This document shows positions 8,853-17,423 of a stretch of 64,000 nucleotides of DNA, piece by piece. Origin of the DNA: Nostoc sp. NIES-4103 (GTDB lineage Bacteria; Cyanobacteriota; Cyanobacteriia; Cyanobacteriales; Nostocaceae); contig NZ_AP018288.1 in NCBI RefSeq assembly GCF_002368335.1, forward strand, positions 7,757,423 to 7,821,422. The letters run 5' to 3'. The notes beneath the pieces are model-generated. The model did not search any database. It was not told the DNA's origin and saw only the letters and a program-made list of their open reading frames with translations. Position 1 is the stretch's first letter, and the number at the start of each line of letters is the position of its first letter. The position numbers were made by a program, and so were the translations under genes.

Positions 8853-9257
8853 TTATGATTTAGGATTTTCACCTCGTTCTAAAGCTTTTGATTCTTGTGG
8901 TAAAGGTTCAGGCGGCTTTTGAAGGATTATAATAATTGCAGCAATGACTTCATTAATTTTTTCATTCTTCAGTTTCCCGATGTATCGAATCACATTACTT
9001 TTGTCAACTGTTGCAATAATGTTAGGACGAATGTAGCAAGGACTTAAGTTTAGTTTACCAAATCTGAAGTCCTGATCTTCTAATTTAATTTCATAGTCTC
9101 TGCCTGGTTTACTAGTGATAGGACAGACAATGATATTGTTCCTATCTGAAGTTGCAACTACTAAAGCAGGTCGTCTTTTAGTGGCTGATGCATTAGAAAA
9201 TGGGAAAGGTATTGAGATGACATCGCCTTTGCTAAGGTTTTCTATAGATCCTTCCAC
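8853..9257 (-). CDS. PemK/MazF-family toxin
   Basis: This is a type II toxin of the MazF/PemK endoribonuclease family. The hallmark blocks are KGDVISIPFPFSN (PemK start), RRPALVVATSD, IIVCPITSKPG and the beta strand FRFGKLNLSPCYIRPN leading to IGKL. The C-terminal 25 residues are an extension rich in Pro, Glu and Lys. The GTG start overlaps the end of the upstream gene by 16 bases, the usual arrangement for a toxin behind its antitoxin. Family members cut mRNA in the cytoplasm. The target sequence cannot be inferred. Confidence 0.8.
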   Translation of the reverse strand: MEGSIENLSKGDVISIPFPFSNASATKRRPALVVATSDRNNIIVCPITSKPGRDYEIKLEDQDFRFGKLNLSPCYIRPNIIATVDKSNVIRYIGKLKNEKINEVIAAIIIILQKPPEPLPQESKALERGENPKS

Positions 9258-9523
9258 GCTTCATCTTCCTCTGGATCAAGCCAAACTTTGTTTAGTGATG
9301 ACTCACTCAATTCCATAAACTCTTTTACTAGTATTTGTGAATCATTCGCATCGCTAGCTTGCAAATTTTTTACTTTTTCAAGTGGTAAACCAGTTAGTTT
9401 TGCTATTAAAGCTAGATCGATACCTTCCAGCAGCATGTTGAGTGCAACTTGGGTTAAACCCTGCTGCAAACCTTTCTCCCATGCTTCGCGTAACATTTGA
9501 GGTTGAATTGCAGAGTCATGCAT
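9242..9523 (-). CDS. putative antitoxin of the PemK/MazF pair (Rpn-derived N-terminus)
   Basis: The gene precedes and overlaps the toxin gene, so antitoxin is the natural reading. The C-terminus (SSLNKVWLDPEEDEAWKDL) is the acidic tail often seen in cyanobacterial antitoxins. The N-terminal half (EKGLQQGLTQVALNMLLEG, IDLALIAKLTGLPLEKVKNLQ) instead resembles the tail of Rpn/YhgA-type putative transposases. In the same frame the sequence upstream of the ATG continues that resemblance (KYFDILEAKRNQLT) to a stop codon near 9572. The gene therefore looks like a fusion of a truncated Rpn gene with an antitoxin tail. The start at 9523 is the only ATG nearby. Confidence 0.6.
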   Translation of the reverse strand: MHDSAIQPQMLREAWEKGLQQGLTQVALNMLLEGIDLALIAKLTGLPLEKVKNLQASDANDSQILVKEFMELSESSLNKVWLDPEEDEAWKDL

Positions 9524-9703
9524 GATCGTTAGTTGGTTGCGCTTTGCTTCAAGAATATCAAAGTACTTCGTTTATCTGTAGTTTGATTTCAAAAATATTT
9601 AATTTTGCAAGACATCTAATGAAATAATCTTCCTAAAAAACGGGAAAACTATGCTTACCCCCTGCTAATTGGGGGGATTTCCATGTAACTCCCGTATAGG
9701 AAA

Positions 9704-10315
9704 ATGCTAAAAAAATCTCTGCTTAACCGTTTGATTTTGCCTTTTTCTCTAGTTCCCTGGCTGTGCGTGGGAGTGATTTTTGATTCCCAAGCTAATGCTT
9801 TACCAGGACAAAGTACTGAAGAAGTCGGTACTTGGATGAAAGCACATGCTACGCTACGCCCTGGTAATGGTGAACAATTGTATGTACAAAAAAGTGATAC
9901 AGCTGCCCAAAGATTTACTTTTCAAGCTTCCGTGTTGCCTCCTGGGAGGGTGGAATTTACTAAAGACAGAAGTAAAATTCGCTACGAGCGCCTAGCGATG
10001 TATGATGCCATTAACGGTATGTCATTTCAACGCCTAGAAGAATCCTTGCGGGTAATTTATGGGCTAGAGATTTATCAAGACTTTAATCGTGCTAAAGTAC
10101 AGTATGAATATCCTAGCCAAACCGTGGTTAATTCGGCTCGTCATGCCAAAACCGCAATTAGGGAAGCTTTAAAGGGAGAATTACGTGTAGGCGATCGCTA
10201 TGCCTACTGGATGGAAATAGCTCAACCCCGTAAAGGTAAAGCTTTCACCGGTCAAATCACAGTTTTGCTCAAAAGTGACATCAATAAATTAGAAACAGAA
10301 TTGCGATCGCGTTAA
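9704..10315 (+). CDS. exported protein of unknown function
   Basis: Residues 1-33 form a signal peptide (basic start MLKKSLLNRL, hydrophobic core ILPFSLVPWLCVGVIF, likely cleavage after SQANA). The mature protein of about 170 residues is basic and has no domain I can name. VLPPGRVEFTKDRSKIRYE and VGDRYAYWMEIAQPRKGKAF look like strands of a compact fold. It should act in the periplasm. It stands alone, divergent from the antitoxin gene. Confidence 0.65.
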   Translation: MLKKSLLNRLILPFSLVPWLCVGVIFDSQANALPGQSTEEVGTWMKAHATLRPGNGEQLYVQKSDTAAQRFTFQASVLPPGRVEFTKDRSKIRYERLAMYDAINGMSFQRLEESLRVIYGLEIYQDFNRAKVQYEYPSQTVVNSARHAKTAIREALKGELRVGDRYAYWMEIAQPRKGKAFTGQITVLLKSDINKLETELRSR

Positions 10316-10357
10316 AAGCATGAACAATGAAGGATGAAAAATTGCAGATTTCATCCT

Positions 10358-10732
10358 TCAGATTTTATCTTTGAGCCTGTCTACAGAAGGTGGGGTGTGC
10401 CATACACCAGAAAAGATACTTTCTGCTGCTAGGGAAATTCTGAGTAAATCTTCCTTAAGCAGGGGAGGCCAATCAACTCCTACTTTACGCCCTGCTACAA
10501 ATATCTGTTGAGCTTTAACCGCCAACTGGTAAAGAGAAAAAGCTAGTTCTCTATCTATAATTGAGGACTCTTTAAGACCTTCAAATACTACTTTCAGCGC
10601 TAATAAAATTGAGGTAATTTGACCTGGTACTGGTGGTTTGCCTTGTGTCATTCGCATCAACAGAGCATCCGGGTTATCTTCACTTGTTGTTGTCTGGACT
10701 ACTAGGAGTTTGCGAGCTGTTTCGTAATTCAT
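10358..10732 (-). CDS. helical protein of unknown function
   Basis: A 124-residue protein without signal peptide or membrane segment. It is mostly helical (ITSILLALKVVFEGLKESS, RELAFSLYQLAVKAQQIF) with a Pro-rich linker (GKPPVPGQ). No domain is recognised. It converges with the exported-protein gene at a distance of 42 bases. Confidence 0.5.
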   Translation of the reverse strand: MNYETARKLLVVQTTTSEDNPDALLMRMTQGKPPVPGQITSILLALKVVFEGLKESSIIDRELAFSLYQLAVKAQQIFVAGRKVGVDWPPLLKEDLLRISLAAESIFSGVWHTPPSVDRLKDKI

Positions 10733-11016
10733 TTATCATCCAGCTTAGCGTAGGTTTTAGCACAATTGAAATACTTATTTATACGCAATTATTTGCTATC
10801 CGAGAAGAAAACACCACAGCCGAATGATTGATACCGATTTGCGTTCAAAAGTGGTAGATAGGATGAGGGAGATGAGGAAGATAGGGGGGATGAGGGGGAT
10901 CTAAATGTTATTTATGAACGCAACCAGTATAAAAGTCACGACTAAACAAACTCTTTCCGCATGGACGGACTAGAAAAAAACAGTCATCAGCTAGCAGTCA
11001 TGAGTTAACACATATT
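10733..11016. other. intergenic region with GAGGGAGAT repeats
   Basis: No gene is seen. Positions 10861-10900 repeat GATGAGG/GATAGGGGG. Two CGTTCA-type words near 10840 and 10916 flank this array. Confidence 0.4.
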
Positions 11017-12540
11017 TTATGTGTCTCTCAATTCTGCTTCAATTTGGCGAACCACTGTCAAGGCTGAATAACTCACCCCAGCAGTACCTTCACCCGGATG
11101 GGTAGAGTCTCCAACTAGCCACAGATGATTAATGGGTGTACGATTAGCAAACCCAAAGGGGCCAAAAGTGGGTATTCTTTGACCGATGCCACCGACTATA
11201 CCACGATCGCGGGCTGTGTAATGAGCAAAGGTGCGGGGTGTGGCGGCTTCTAGATAAATAATCGTTTCTGGTTTGAGATAAAAGTACTGTGCCAGACGAG
11301 CGATCGCTTGTTGGGTATACTTTTGTTTGAGTCCCTCGTAATCTTGAGTACGCCACCACTGTGTAGGGTCTACAAATGATGAAGCGATAATTGTAGCTTT
11401 ACCTTCTGGGGCGCGACCATCGCCGGGATGGCTGACAGAAACAAACAAAGAGTTATTCTCGCCAATGGGGCCATTGGCATCGTACATAAATTGTAGGTGA
11501 GGCGGACAATCAAGGGGAATGGCGCTAGCATCTACGCCCAGATACACAACAAAAGCACCCGATGCTGGTGGTAGTTTTTCTACACGGTGTTTATAGCCTG
11601 ATGGTGCATGATCACCCAATAGTTGCACTAAGTTTTGCACGGTGACGTTGGCAACTACATGGTCAGTAGCTTCTGTCCAGACTTCACCAGTTTTTTGATT
11701 TCTAATGACAACGGCGGCGGCTTTGCCATTTTCTACTTTGATATGTTCCACAGTATGGCGCATCAACAATTTACCACCGTCTCTTTCTAAAGCTTCGACT
11801 AGGCGATCGCTTAGTACTTGCATACTACCTTGGAGGTGAAACAATCCTTGGGGTAGTTGGGATACACTCAACGCCGTTGCGGCATAAAGCAATGCTGTTT
11901 CTTCAGCATTCACTTGAGAATACAGCTTCAGTTGCAAATCTAAAAAAGTTCTTAGCCGCTTGTCATTTCCCAGTCCATACAACCGTAAAGCATCTCCTAC
12001 CGTTAACAAAGTGAAAGGTGCTGTAATGAATGTACTGGGACGTACCGCCTGAATTAGTTGCCACAAATCCCATAAATTGCGTGGCGGTAATACTGGGTCA
12101 CGTCCTTGAAATTCCCAACTGGCATTAAACAAAGTTGCCATCAATTGCCAGAAAGGTTCACTACCAGGAAATTGCTTTTGGCGTTCCTCTTGCCATTTAT
12201 CTTGGTCACGCCAGACATTGATTGGTGTATTCTCCCCAGGAAGATACACTGCACAAGCAGGGTCACAAGGTGTCGCTGCGGGTAAATCTATTTCTAGTTC
12301 CGAAAATATGCGGTGATGAATTCCCCCAGGTTCTAATCCTGCTACCTGAGTAGCCCCTACATCAAAGGTAAATCCTTGACGTTTAAATGTAGAAGCACAA
12401 CCTCCTGGTACAAGGGCTTGGTCTAAGATTAAGACGCTGTAACCTCTACGGGCTAATAATGCCCCAGCAGTCAATCCTCCTATTCCTGCGCCAATGACGA
12501 CTACACGGGGTTTGCTGTTGTCAATAGGAACGTTAGACAT
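11017..12540 (-). CDS. crtD: phytoene desaturase-family oxidoreductase, probable carotenoid C-3',4' desaturase
   Basis: This FAD-dependent oxidoreductase of the CrtI/CrtISO superfamily acts on carotenoids in membranes. The N-terminal VVVIGAGIGGLTAGALLARR is the ADP-binding beta-alpha-beta fold. LVPGGCASTFKRQGFTFDVG and the C-terminal LWLVGDSTHPGEGTAGV are superfamily signatures. The phrase TQVAGLEPGGIHHRIF fits what I remember of CrtD, which introduces the 3',4' double bond of myxol-type carotenoids. The 507 residues are full length. A group II intron lies just upstream of the start and may affect its promoter. CrtD rather than another family member is likely, not certain. Confidence 0.7.
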   Translation of the reverse strand: MSNVPIDNSKPRVVVIGAGIGGLTAGALLARRGYSVLILDQALVPGGCASTFKRQGFTFDVGATQVAGLEPGGIHHRIFSELEIDLPAATPCDPACAVYLPGENTPINVWRDQDKWQEERQKQFPGSEPFWQLMATLFNASWEFQGRDPVLPPRNLWDLWQLIQAVRPSTFITAPFTLLTVGDALRLYGLGNDKRLRTFLDLQLKLYSQVNAEETALLYAATALSVSQLPQGLFHLQGSMQVLSDRLVEALERDGGKLLMRHTVEHIKVENGKAAAVVIRNQKTGEVWTEATDHVVANVTVQNLVQLLGDHAPSGYKHRVEKLPPASGAFVVYLGVDASAIPLDCPPHLQFMYDANGPIGENNSLFVSVSHPGDGRAPEGKATIIASSFVDPTQWWRTQDYEGLKQKYTQQAIARLAQYFYLKPETIIYLEAATPRTFAHYTARDRGIVGGIGQRIPTFGPFGFANRTPINHLWLVGDSTHPGEGTAGVSYSALTVVRQIEAELRDT

Positions 12541-13350
12541 TGATACTTATATTTACAATTATTAATACTAATATTAATAATTGTATAGGGTAATGGCTAT
12601 GAAAAGCTAGTACAAGGCGGTGTAAATAGAATAACGCTTGTAGAAATCTGGACAAAGCTATCAAGAGGTGGTCAATGGTAGACCTCTGAGGCGAGTCTGC
12701 AAATGTAGAATCCCCCGACATGAGTGCGAGAATAAGTGAAGCCAAATTTTCGCAGTTGGGGGAGTGTGTGCGATTCGTTCATCCTAAATGAGCCAAAAGC
12801 TCAGGGACGGGTGGCAAGGAAGGGATAAACCTAACCTTGACAACTTGATAATCGTGAGGGTGCAAGTCCCTCTCCCCAAGTGCTGGGGTAACAGCGTCAC
12901 CCCTACGGTAGCGACTTGTCATCAATCCGTAAAGCGGGGTGAAAAGGCGGTAAAGCTAGTAGCCTAATCTGGTTTCCGTCAAGCATGAATCAATGGATAG
13001 CGAAAGCGAAGATGTGGTCAAATTGCCGTCACCCGAAAGACAGCCAAATAAGGCTGATAGGCTGTAGCCAAAAGGCAAAGGATAATGGGACTGGCAGCTA
13101 CGCTACTGACCAGTAAGCACTCCCGACAAACCCGGCAAAGAGCATCATCCTAAAGATTCAACCAACGATTATCAGGAACGAAGTAACCCCATATTTTGCT
13201 CTCATGTGTAGGTCGATACCATGAGTAGGTACAGAACCGGATGCAGTATGGTGGGAAGATTGCCTAAGAAGCCAAAGCCCAGAGTAATTCCTGGGATATG
13301 CAGACGTAGGCACGATGTCTTGGAATGAATAGGTATAAGTAGCAGTAGAT

Positions 13351-15066
13351 ATGTCCAAAGCACGGATTAAAAACCCGATGACGGAATGGAAAAACATCCC
13401 CTGGCGCAAGCTAGAAAGGAAAGTTTTTAAGCTGCAAAAACGCATATTCAAAGCCTCAGAACGTGGCGATGTCAAAACCGTTAGAAGACTCCAAAAGACT
13501 TTGTTAAGGTCTTGGTCGGCAAAGTGTATCGCAGTTAGACGGGTAACACAAGATAACCAGGGTAAAAAGACGGCAGGAGTGGATGGAGTTAAATCACTAT
13601 CCCCAGAAGCCCGTCTGAAACTGGTAGAGCGACTAACTATCACCGGAAAATCCAAACCTACGCGACGGATTTGGATTCCTAAACCCGGAACCGAAGAAAA
13701 ACGCCCATTAGGTATACCCACAATTTTTGACCGCGCACTGCAAGCTCTAGTAAAAATGGCTCTGGAACCAGAATGGGAAGCCAAGTTTGAGCCAAATTCC
13801 TATGGCTTCAGACCAGGACGTTCTGCCCATGATGCAGTCGGAGCAATATTCAACGCAATCAAGCAAAAAGCAAAATACGTGCTAGATGCTGATATTGCAA
13901 AATGTTTCGACCGAATTGACCACTCAAAATTACTGGCAAAACTGAAAATTGCCCCCACAATACATCGCCAAATAAAGGCATGGTTAAAAGCTGGGGTAAT
14001 TGACAGTAGAAAACTGTTTCCAACAGATGAAGGAACACCACAAGGCGGAGTAATAAGCCCGCTTTTGGCAAACATAACCCTTCATGGAATGGAAGAACGG
14101 ATTAAACAAGCCTTCCCAAGTAGAGATGTCTGGGAAAACGGCAAAAAGGTAGGACACCGTAACTCCGCCCAACTAATCCGTTATGCCGATGACTTTGTAA
14201 TTCTTCATGATGAATTGGCTGTCCTAAAACAGTGCCAGAAAATCATCTCAGAATGGTTAAGCGAATGGGGATTAGAACTAAAACCTAGTAAAACCAGAAT
14301 AACCCATACACTTCATACACATGAAGGTAATTTGGGGTTTGATTTTCTGGGATTTTCAATCAGACAATACCTGGTTGGTAAACACCAATCAGCAAAGAAC
14401 CGATATGGAAAAATATTAGGTTTTAAAACTCTTATCAAGCCTAGCAAAGAAAGTATTAAGAGACATCGTAAGAAGTTAAAGCAAATCATACAAGTACATA
14501 GAGCGTCAACTCAAGTGACGCTTATTAATGAACTTAATCCTGTAATCACAGGATGGTCTAATTACTTTTCTACGGTGGTAAGTTCAGATGCTTACTCGAA
14601 GCTAGACAATTGGATGTACCAGCAACTTAAAAACTGGGCGATTCATCGTCACCCCCTTAAAAGTCAATACTGGATAGCTAATAAATATTGGCTAATTGAC
14701 AGAGGGAAGGGATGGAGATTCGCATCTAATAACAAAGACTCAATTAAGAGCATTTCCTTACACAGAGAAACTCCCATTGAGAGACACATAAAAGTGCAAG
14801 GAAATCGTAGTCTATTTGATGGGGATTGGGTCTACTGGAGTTCCAGAATGGGACAACACCCGGAAACAAATAAGAGAACATCAATGCTTCTCAAGAAACA
14901 AAGAGGTAAATGCCCATATTGTGGACTCTACTTTCGGGAAAGTGACGTATTGGAAATCGACCATATCATCCCTCGCTCAAAACGTGGCAAGGATGAATAT
15001 AAAAACCTCCAAATACTTCACCGACATTGCCATGACACAAAAACTGCCATAGATTTGGCAGTCTGA
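13351..15066 (+). CDS. ltrA: group II intron-encoded reverse transcriptase/maturase with HNH endonuclease
   Basis: This multifunctional protein splices its host intron and drives retrohoming. Residues 1-90 are the RT-0 region. RT-1 to RT-7 follow with RIWIPKPGTEEKRPLGIPT, YGFRPGRSAHDA, VLDADIAKCFDRIDH, GTPQGGVISPLLANI and the catalytic RYADDFVIL (Asp-Asp near 278). The maturase X domain spans roughly 350-460 (ITGWSNYFSTVVS). The C-terminal HNH nuclease has CPYCGLYF, LEIDHIIPRSKRG and LHRHCHDTK. No frameshift is visible in 571 residues, so the element may still be active. Confidence 0.95.
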   Translation: MSKARIKNPMTEWKNIPWRKLERKVFKLQKRIFKASERGDVKTVRRLQKTLLRSWSAKCIAVRRVTQDNQGKKTAGVDGVKSLSPEARLKLVERLTITGKSKPTRRIWIPKPGTEEKRPLGIPTIFDRALQALVKMALEPEWEAKFEPNSYGFRPGRSAHDAVGAIFNAIKQKAKYVLDADIAKCFDRIDHSKLLAKLKIAPTIHRQIKAWLKAGVIDSRKLFPTDEGTPQGGVISPLLANITLHGMEERIKQAFPSRDVWENGKKVGHRNSAQLIRYADDFVILHDELAVLKQCQKIISEWLSEWGLELKPSKTRITHTLHTHEGNLGFDFLGFSIRQYLVGKHQSAKNRYGKILGFKTLIKPSKESIKRHRKKLKQIIQVHRASTQVTLINELNPVITGWSNYFSTVVSSDAYSKLDNWMYQQLKNWAIHRHPLKSQYWIANKYWLIDRGKGWRFASNNKDSIKSISLHRETPIERHIKVQGNRSLFDGDWVYWSSRMGQHPETNKRTSMLLKKQRGKCPYCGLYFRESDVLEIDHIIPRSKRGKDEYKNLQILHRHCHDTKTAIDLAV

Positions 15067-15096
15067 GGTATACATGACAATTACCGAGATATTGAG

Positions 15097-15130
15097 GAGC
15101 CGGATGAGGTGAAAATCTCATGTCCGGTTT
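15097..15130 (+). ncRNA. group II intron domain V
   Basis: The 34-base hairpin starts GAGCCGGATGAGG, has a GAAA-type loop and closes with CTCATGTCCGGTTT. This is the catalytic core element of group II introns. The catalytic triad here reads AGC within GAGCC. Domain VI follows directly. Confidence 0.85.
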
Positions 15131-15187
15131 TGAAGACCAGCAGGGTTGGTGACAACCTTGCTGAGTTTAATCAAAAATTATCTCTAA

Positions 15188-15351
15188 GAGGATGTCTGAG
15201 AAGTATTGTTATTAACATCAAAGCTTTAAAAACCTAACCCCCCTAGCCCCCATTCCCTTTTAGGGAATGGGGTTTTCAAAGCCTCTCTCCGTTTCGGGGA
15301 GAGGTTTGGAGAGGGGTTACTAGTATAATTTTCGACTTTTCAGGCATCCTC
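15188..15351. mobile_element. MITE-like element, 164 bp
   Basis: The ends are 16-base inverted repeats with two mismatches: GAGGATGTCTGAGAAG on the left and the complement of GAGGATGCCTGAAAAG on the right. A TAA triplet flanks both sides and may be the target duplication. The inside is a 'aacccccctagcccc...ggagaggggtt' palindrome. No coding capacity is present. The element lies 16 bases after the group II intron. Confidence 0.65.
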
Positions 15352-16045
15352 TAAACAAACAAGTGAAAAAGCATTAAGTATTGAACTAGAGAAAAATTTT
15401 TCTCTTAGATAGAAATACACAGGTTCAGCTATGTATTTCTATACCAGCACAGTTAGTTTTCCCAAGGTAAGCGCATCTTGTCAATAAAGCCCATCAAAAT
15501 CAAATTAATGCCTACTTATTTACAAGATTTTTGGCATAGACGCTCTGCGGTGAGTCAGTGCGGTCTTAGGAATTTACACGCCACTTGTGCGGCTGTTGGC
15601 AAAGCCCCCCAACGCAGTTGTTTCATTCCTTAAAAGATGCTGATTGAAAGCATATCAACCAAAAAAATTACGAAATGGTTGCACTAATGAGCAAGTTTTG
15701 GTGGGGAAGTATTTCACGTCAAGCTTACGCTGTGACAAGAGAATGTCAATCTCCACCCAACAGATTTTCACCTCTGTTGAGCAAACTAAATGGTTACGCA
15801 AAATTATTTATGTCATTGCGAACGAAGTGAAGCAATCCAAAGCCCTTGCGATTGCTTCGTTTCGCTTTGCTCTACTCGCAATAACAAATGTATATTTAAT
15901 TTTGCATACAAAGGGCTGGTTCTAAATTCAAAATGACTATGACAAATTTCGTTCAGCACATTCCCAGCCGTGAAGCGATCGCGGTGTTTACTTGAAGTCG
16001 CAGATAAGATAAAGGAGTAACGTAGCCGTTCACTCACCACGACCA
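15352..16045. other. long intergenic region with inverted repeats
   Basis: No supported gene is seen; a 93-codon frame from 15644 has no recognisable product and runs through a repeat. Positions 15812-15885 hold a dispersed inverted repeat (GTCATTGCGAACGAAGTGAA...TTCGCTTTGCTC...CGCAATAAC). Positions 15540-15575 hold a fragment of the CTGCGGTGAGTCAGTGCGG-type repeat. A HIP1 octamer lies near 15975. The promoter of the M16 peptidase gene should lie in the last 150 bases. Confidence 0.4.
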
Positions 16046-17332
16046 ATGACCTCAACTCTGCTGCAATTTCCTCGTCTTAATGCCCCAAAGCTGCACCATT
16101 TGCCCAATGGTTTGACAATCATAGCCGAGCAAATGCCCATTGAAGCCGTGAACCTCAGTCTGTGGATTAAAGTTGGCTCAGCTATAGAAACTGATGCCAT
16201 TAACGGTATGGCTCACTTTTTAGAACATATGATCTTTAAGGGCACAGAGCGATTAGCAAGTGGGGAGTTTGAGCGTCGAATTGAAGAACGGGGCGCTGTC
16301 ACCAATGCCGCTACTAGCCAAGATTATACTCATTACTATATAACTACTGCTCCTGGTGACTTTGCAGAGCTTGCACCACTGCAAATCGATGTAGTATTTA
16401 ATCCGAGTATCCCTGATGATGCCTTTGAGCGTGAGCGATTGGTAGTTTTAGAAGAAATCAAACGTTCAGAGGATAATCCCCGGCGGCGGACATTTCGACG
16501 CGCAATGGAAACCGCATTTGATCAACTACCCTATCGCCGTCCCGTATTGGGGCCAGAAGCAGTGATTACTCAACTCCAACCTCAGCAAATGCGAGATTTT
16601 CACAGTTATTGGTATCAACCCCTCTCAATTACTGCTGTAGCTGTAGGCAATTTGCCAGAAGAAGAATTAGTTGCAACCATCGCCGAAGCATTTGCACAAG
16701 TTAGCAACAGTCAACAGTCATCAGTCAACAGTCAACAGTCAACAGTCAACAATCCCGAACCCGCATTTACAGAAATTGTGCGTCGAGAATTTATTGATGA
16801 AAGTCTTCAGCAAGCACGTCTGGTGATGGTTTGGCGGGTACCAGGATTGAATCAGTTAGAGCAAACTTATGGATTAGATGTTTTGGCAGGAATTTTAGGA
16901 CATGGACGAACATCAAGACTAGTACAAGATTTGCGAGAAGAACGAGGATTGGTGTCTTCCATATCTGTAAGCAATATGAGCAACCTGCTGCAAGGAACAT
17001 TTTATATTTCCGCTAAGTGTGCAGTAGAAAATATCCAAGCTGTAGAAGATGCGATCGCTCAACATATTCTCAGGTTACAAACAGAGTTAATCTCAGAAAA
17101 AGAAATTGAGCGTGTGCGGCGGCGAGTGGCGAACAGGTTTATCTTTGGCAACGAGACACCAAGCGATCGCGCTGGGTTGTATGGTTACTATCAATCTCTA
17201 GTAGGAGATTTAGAACCAGCCTTTAACTACCCAGATCATATTCAAGCCCAAAATGCAACTGACTTAATGCAAACAGCTAATCAGTATCTTGATCCAGACG
17301 CTTATGGTGTAGTTGTCATGAAGCCATTGTAA
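16046..17332 (+). CDS. M16-family (insulinase-like) zinc peptidase
   Basis: This is a pitrilysin/processing-peptidase-type metalloprotease. The inverted zinc motif HFLEH is at residues 57-61, and the downstream glutamate lies in VVLEEIKRSEDNPRRR (near 137). The second, non-catalytic half contains LDVLAGILGHGRTSRLVQDL. At 428 residues it is a normal single-chain M16B member. Residues about 220-236 (SNSQQSSVNSQQSTVNN) are encoded by a tandem heptamer array in the linker between the halves and look like an insertion. Bacterial members degrade small peptides in the cytoplasm or periplasm; no signal peptide is seen. The start uses ATG, but no clear ribosome binding site precedes it. Confidence 0.85.
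   Translation: MTSTLLQFPRLNAPKLHHLPNGLTIIAEQMPIEAVNLSLWIKVGSAIETDAINGMAHFLEHMIFKGTERLASGEFERRIEERGAVTNAATSQDYTHYYITTAPGDFAELAPLQIDVVFNPSIPDDAFERERLVVLEEIKRSEDNPRRRTFRRAMETAFDQLPYRRPVLGPEAVITQLQPQQMRDFHSYWYQPLSITAVAVGNLPEEELVATIAEAFAQVSNSQQSSVNSQQSTVNNPEPAFTEIVRREFIDESLQQARLVMVWRVPGLNQLEQTYGLDVLAGILGHGRTSRLVQDLREERGLVSSISVSNMSNLLQGTFYISAKCAVENIQAVEDAIAQHILRLQTELISEKEIERVRRRVANRFIFGNETPSDRAGLYGYYQSLVGDLEPAFNYPDHIQAQNATDLMQTANQYLDPDAYGVVVMKPL
16705..16753 (+). repeat. intragenic heptamer tandem repeat (7 x CAACAGT)
   Basis: Seven units in a row read CAACAGT, CAACAGT, CATCAGT, then three CAACAGT and a final CAACAAT. They lie inside the M16 peptidase reading frame. The unit length is not a multiple of three, so gain or loss of one unit would shift the frame. 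The same CAGTCAA-type repeats occur in nearby intergenic arrays (for example 31890-31940). Confidence 0.9.
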
Positions 17333-17423
17333 ATTAGGTATTGGGGATTGGGTATTGGGAAAACTCTTCCCCAATACCTAGTCCCCAGTCTTTAATCCCC
17401 AGTCACTACTCCCTTAATTAACG

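Larger units (their letters stand above)
12768..15171 (+). mobile_element. group II intron, apparently complete
   Basis: The 5' end GTGCGATTCG matches the conserved group II start, and AGGGTGCAAGTCCCT near 12855 is a typical domain I stem. A complete reverse transcriptase/maturase gene lies inside. Domain V follows (15097-15130) and domain VI ends with a bulged A near 15164 and ...TTTAAT. The layout is that of the chloroplast-like (CL) class common in cyanobacteria. The boundaries are read by eye and could be off by a few bases; a GTGTG two to four bases earlier is an alternative 5' end. The flanks do not reconstruct an obvious gene. Confidence 0.8.

Noticed and set aside
15644..15925. 93-codon plus-strand frame
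   Set aside because: It runs through a dispersed inverted repeat, has no good start and its product has no motif.
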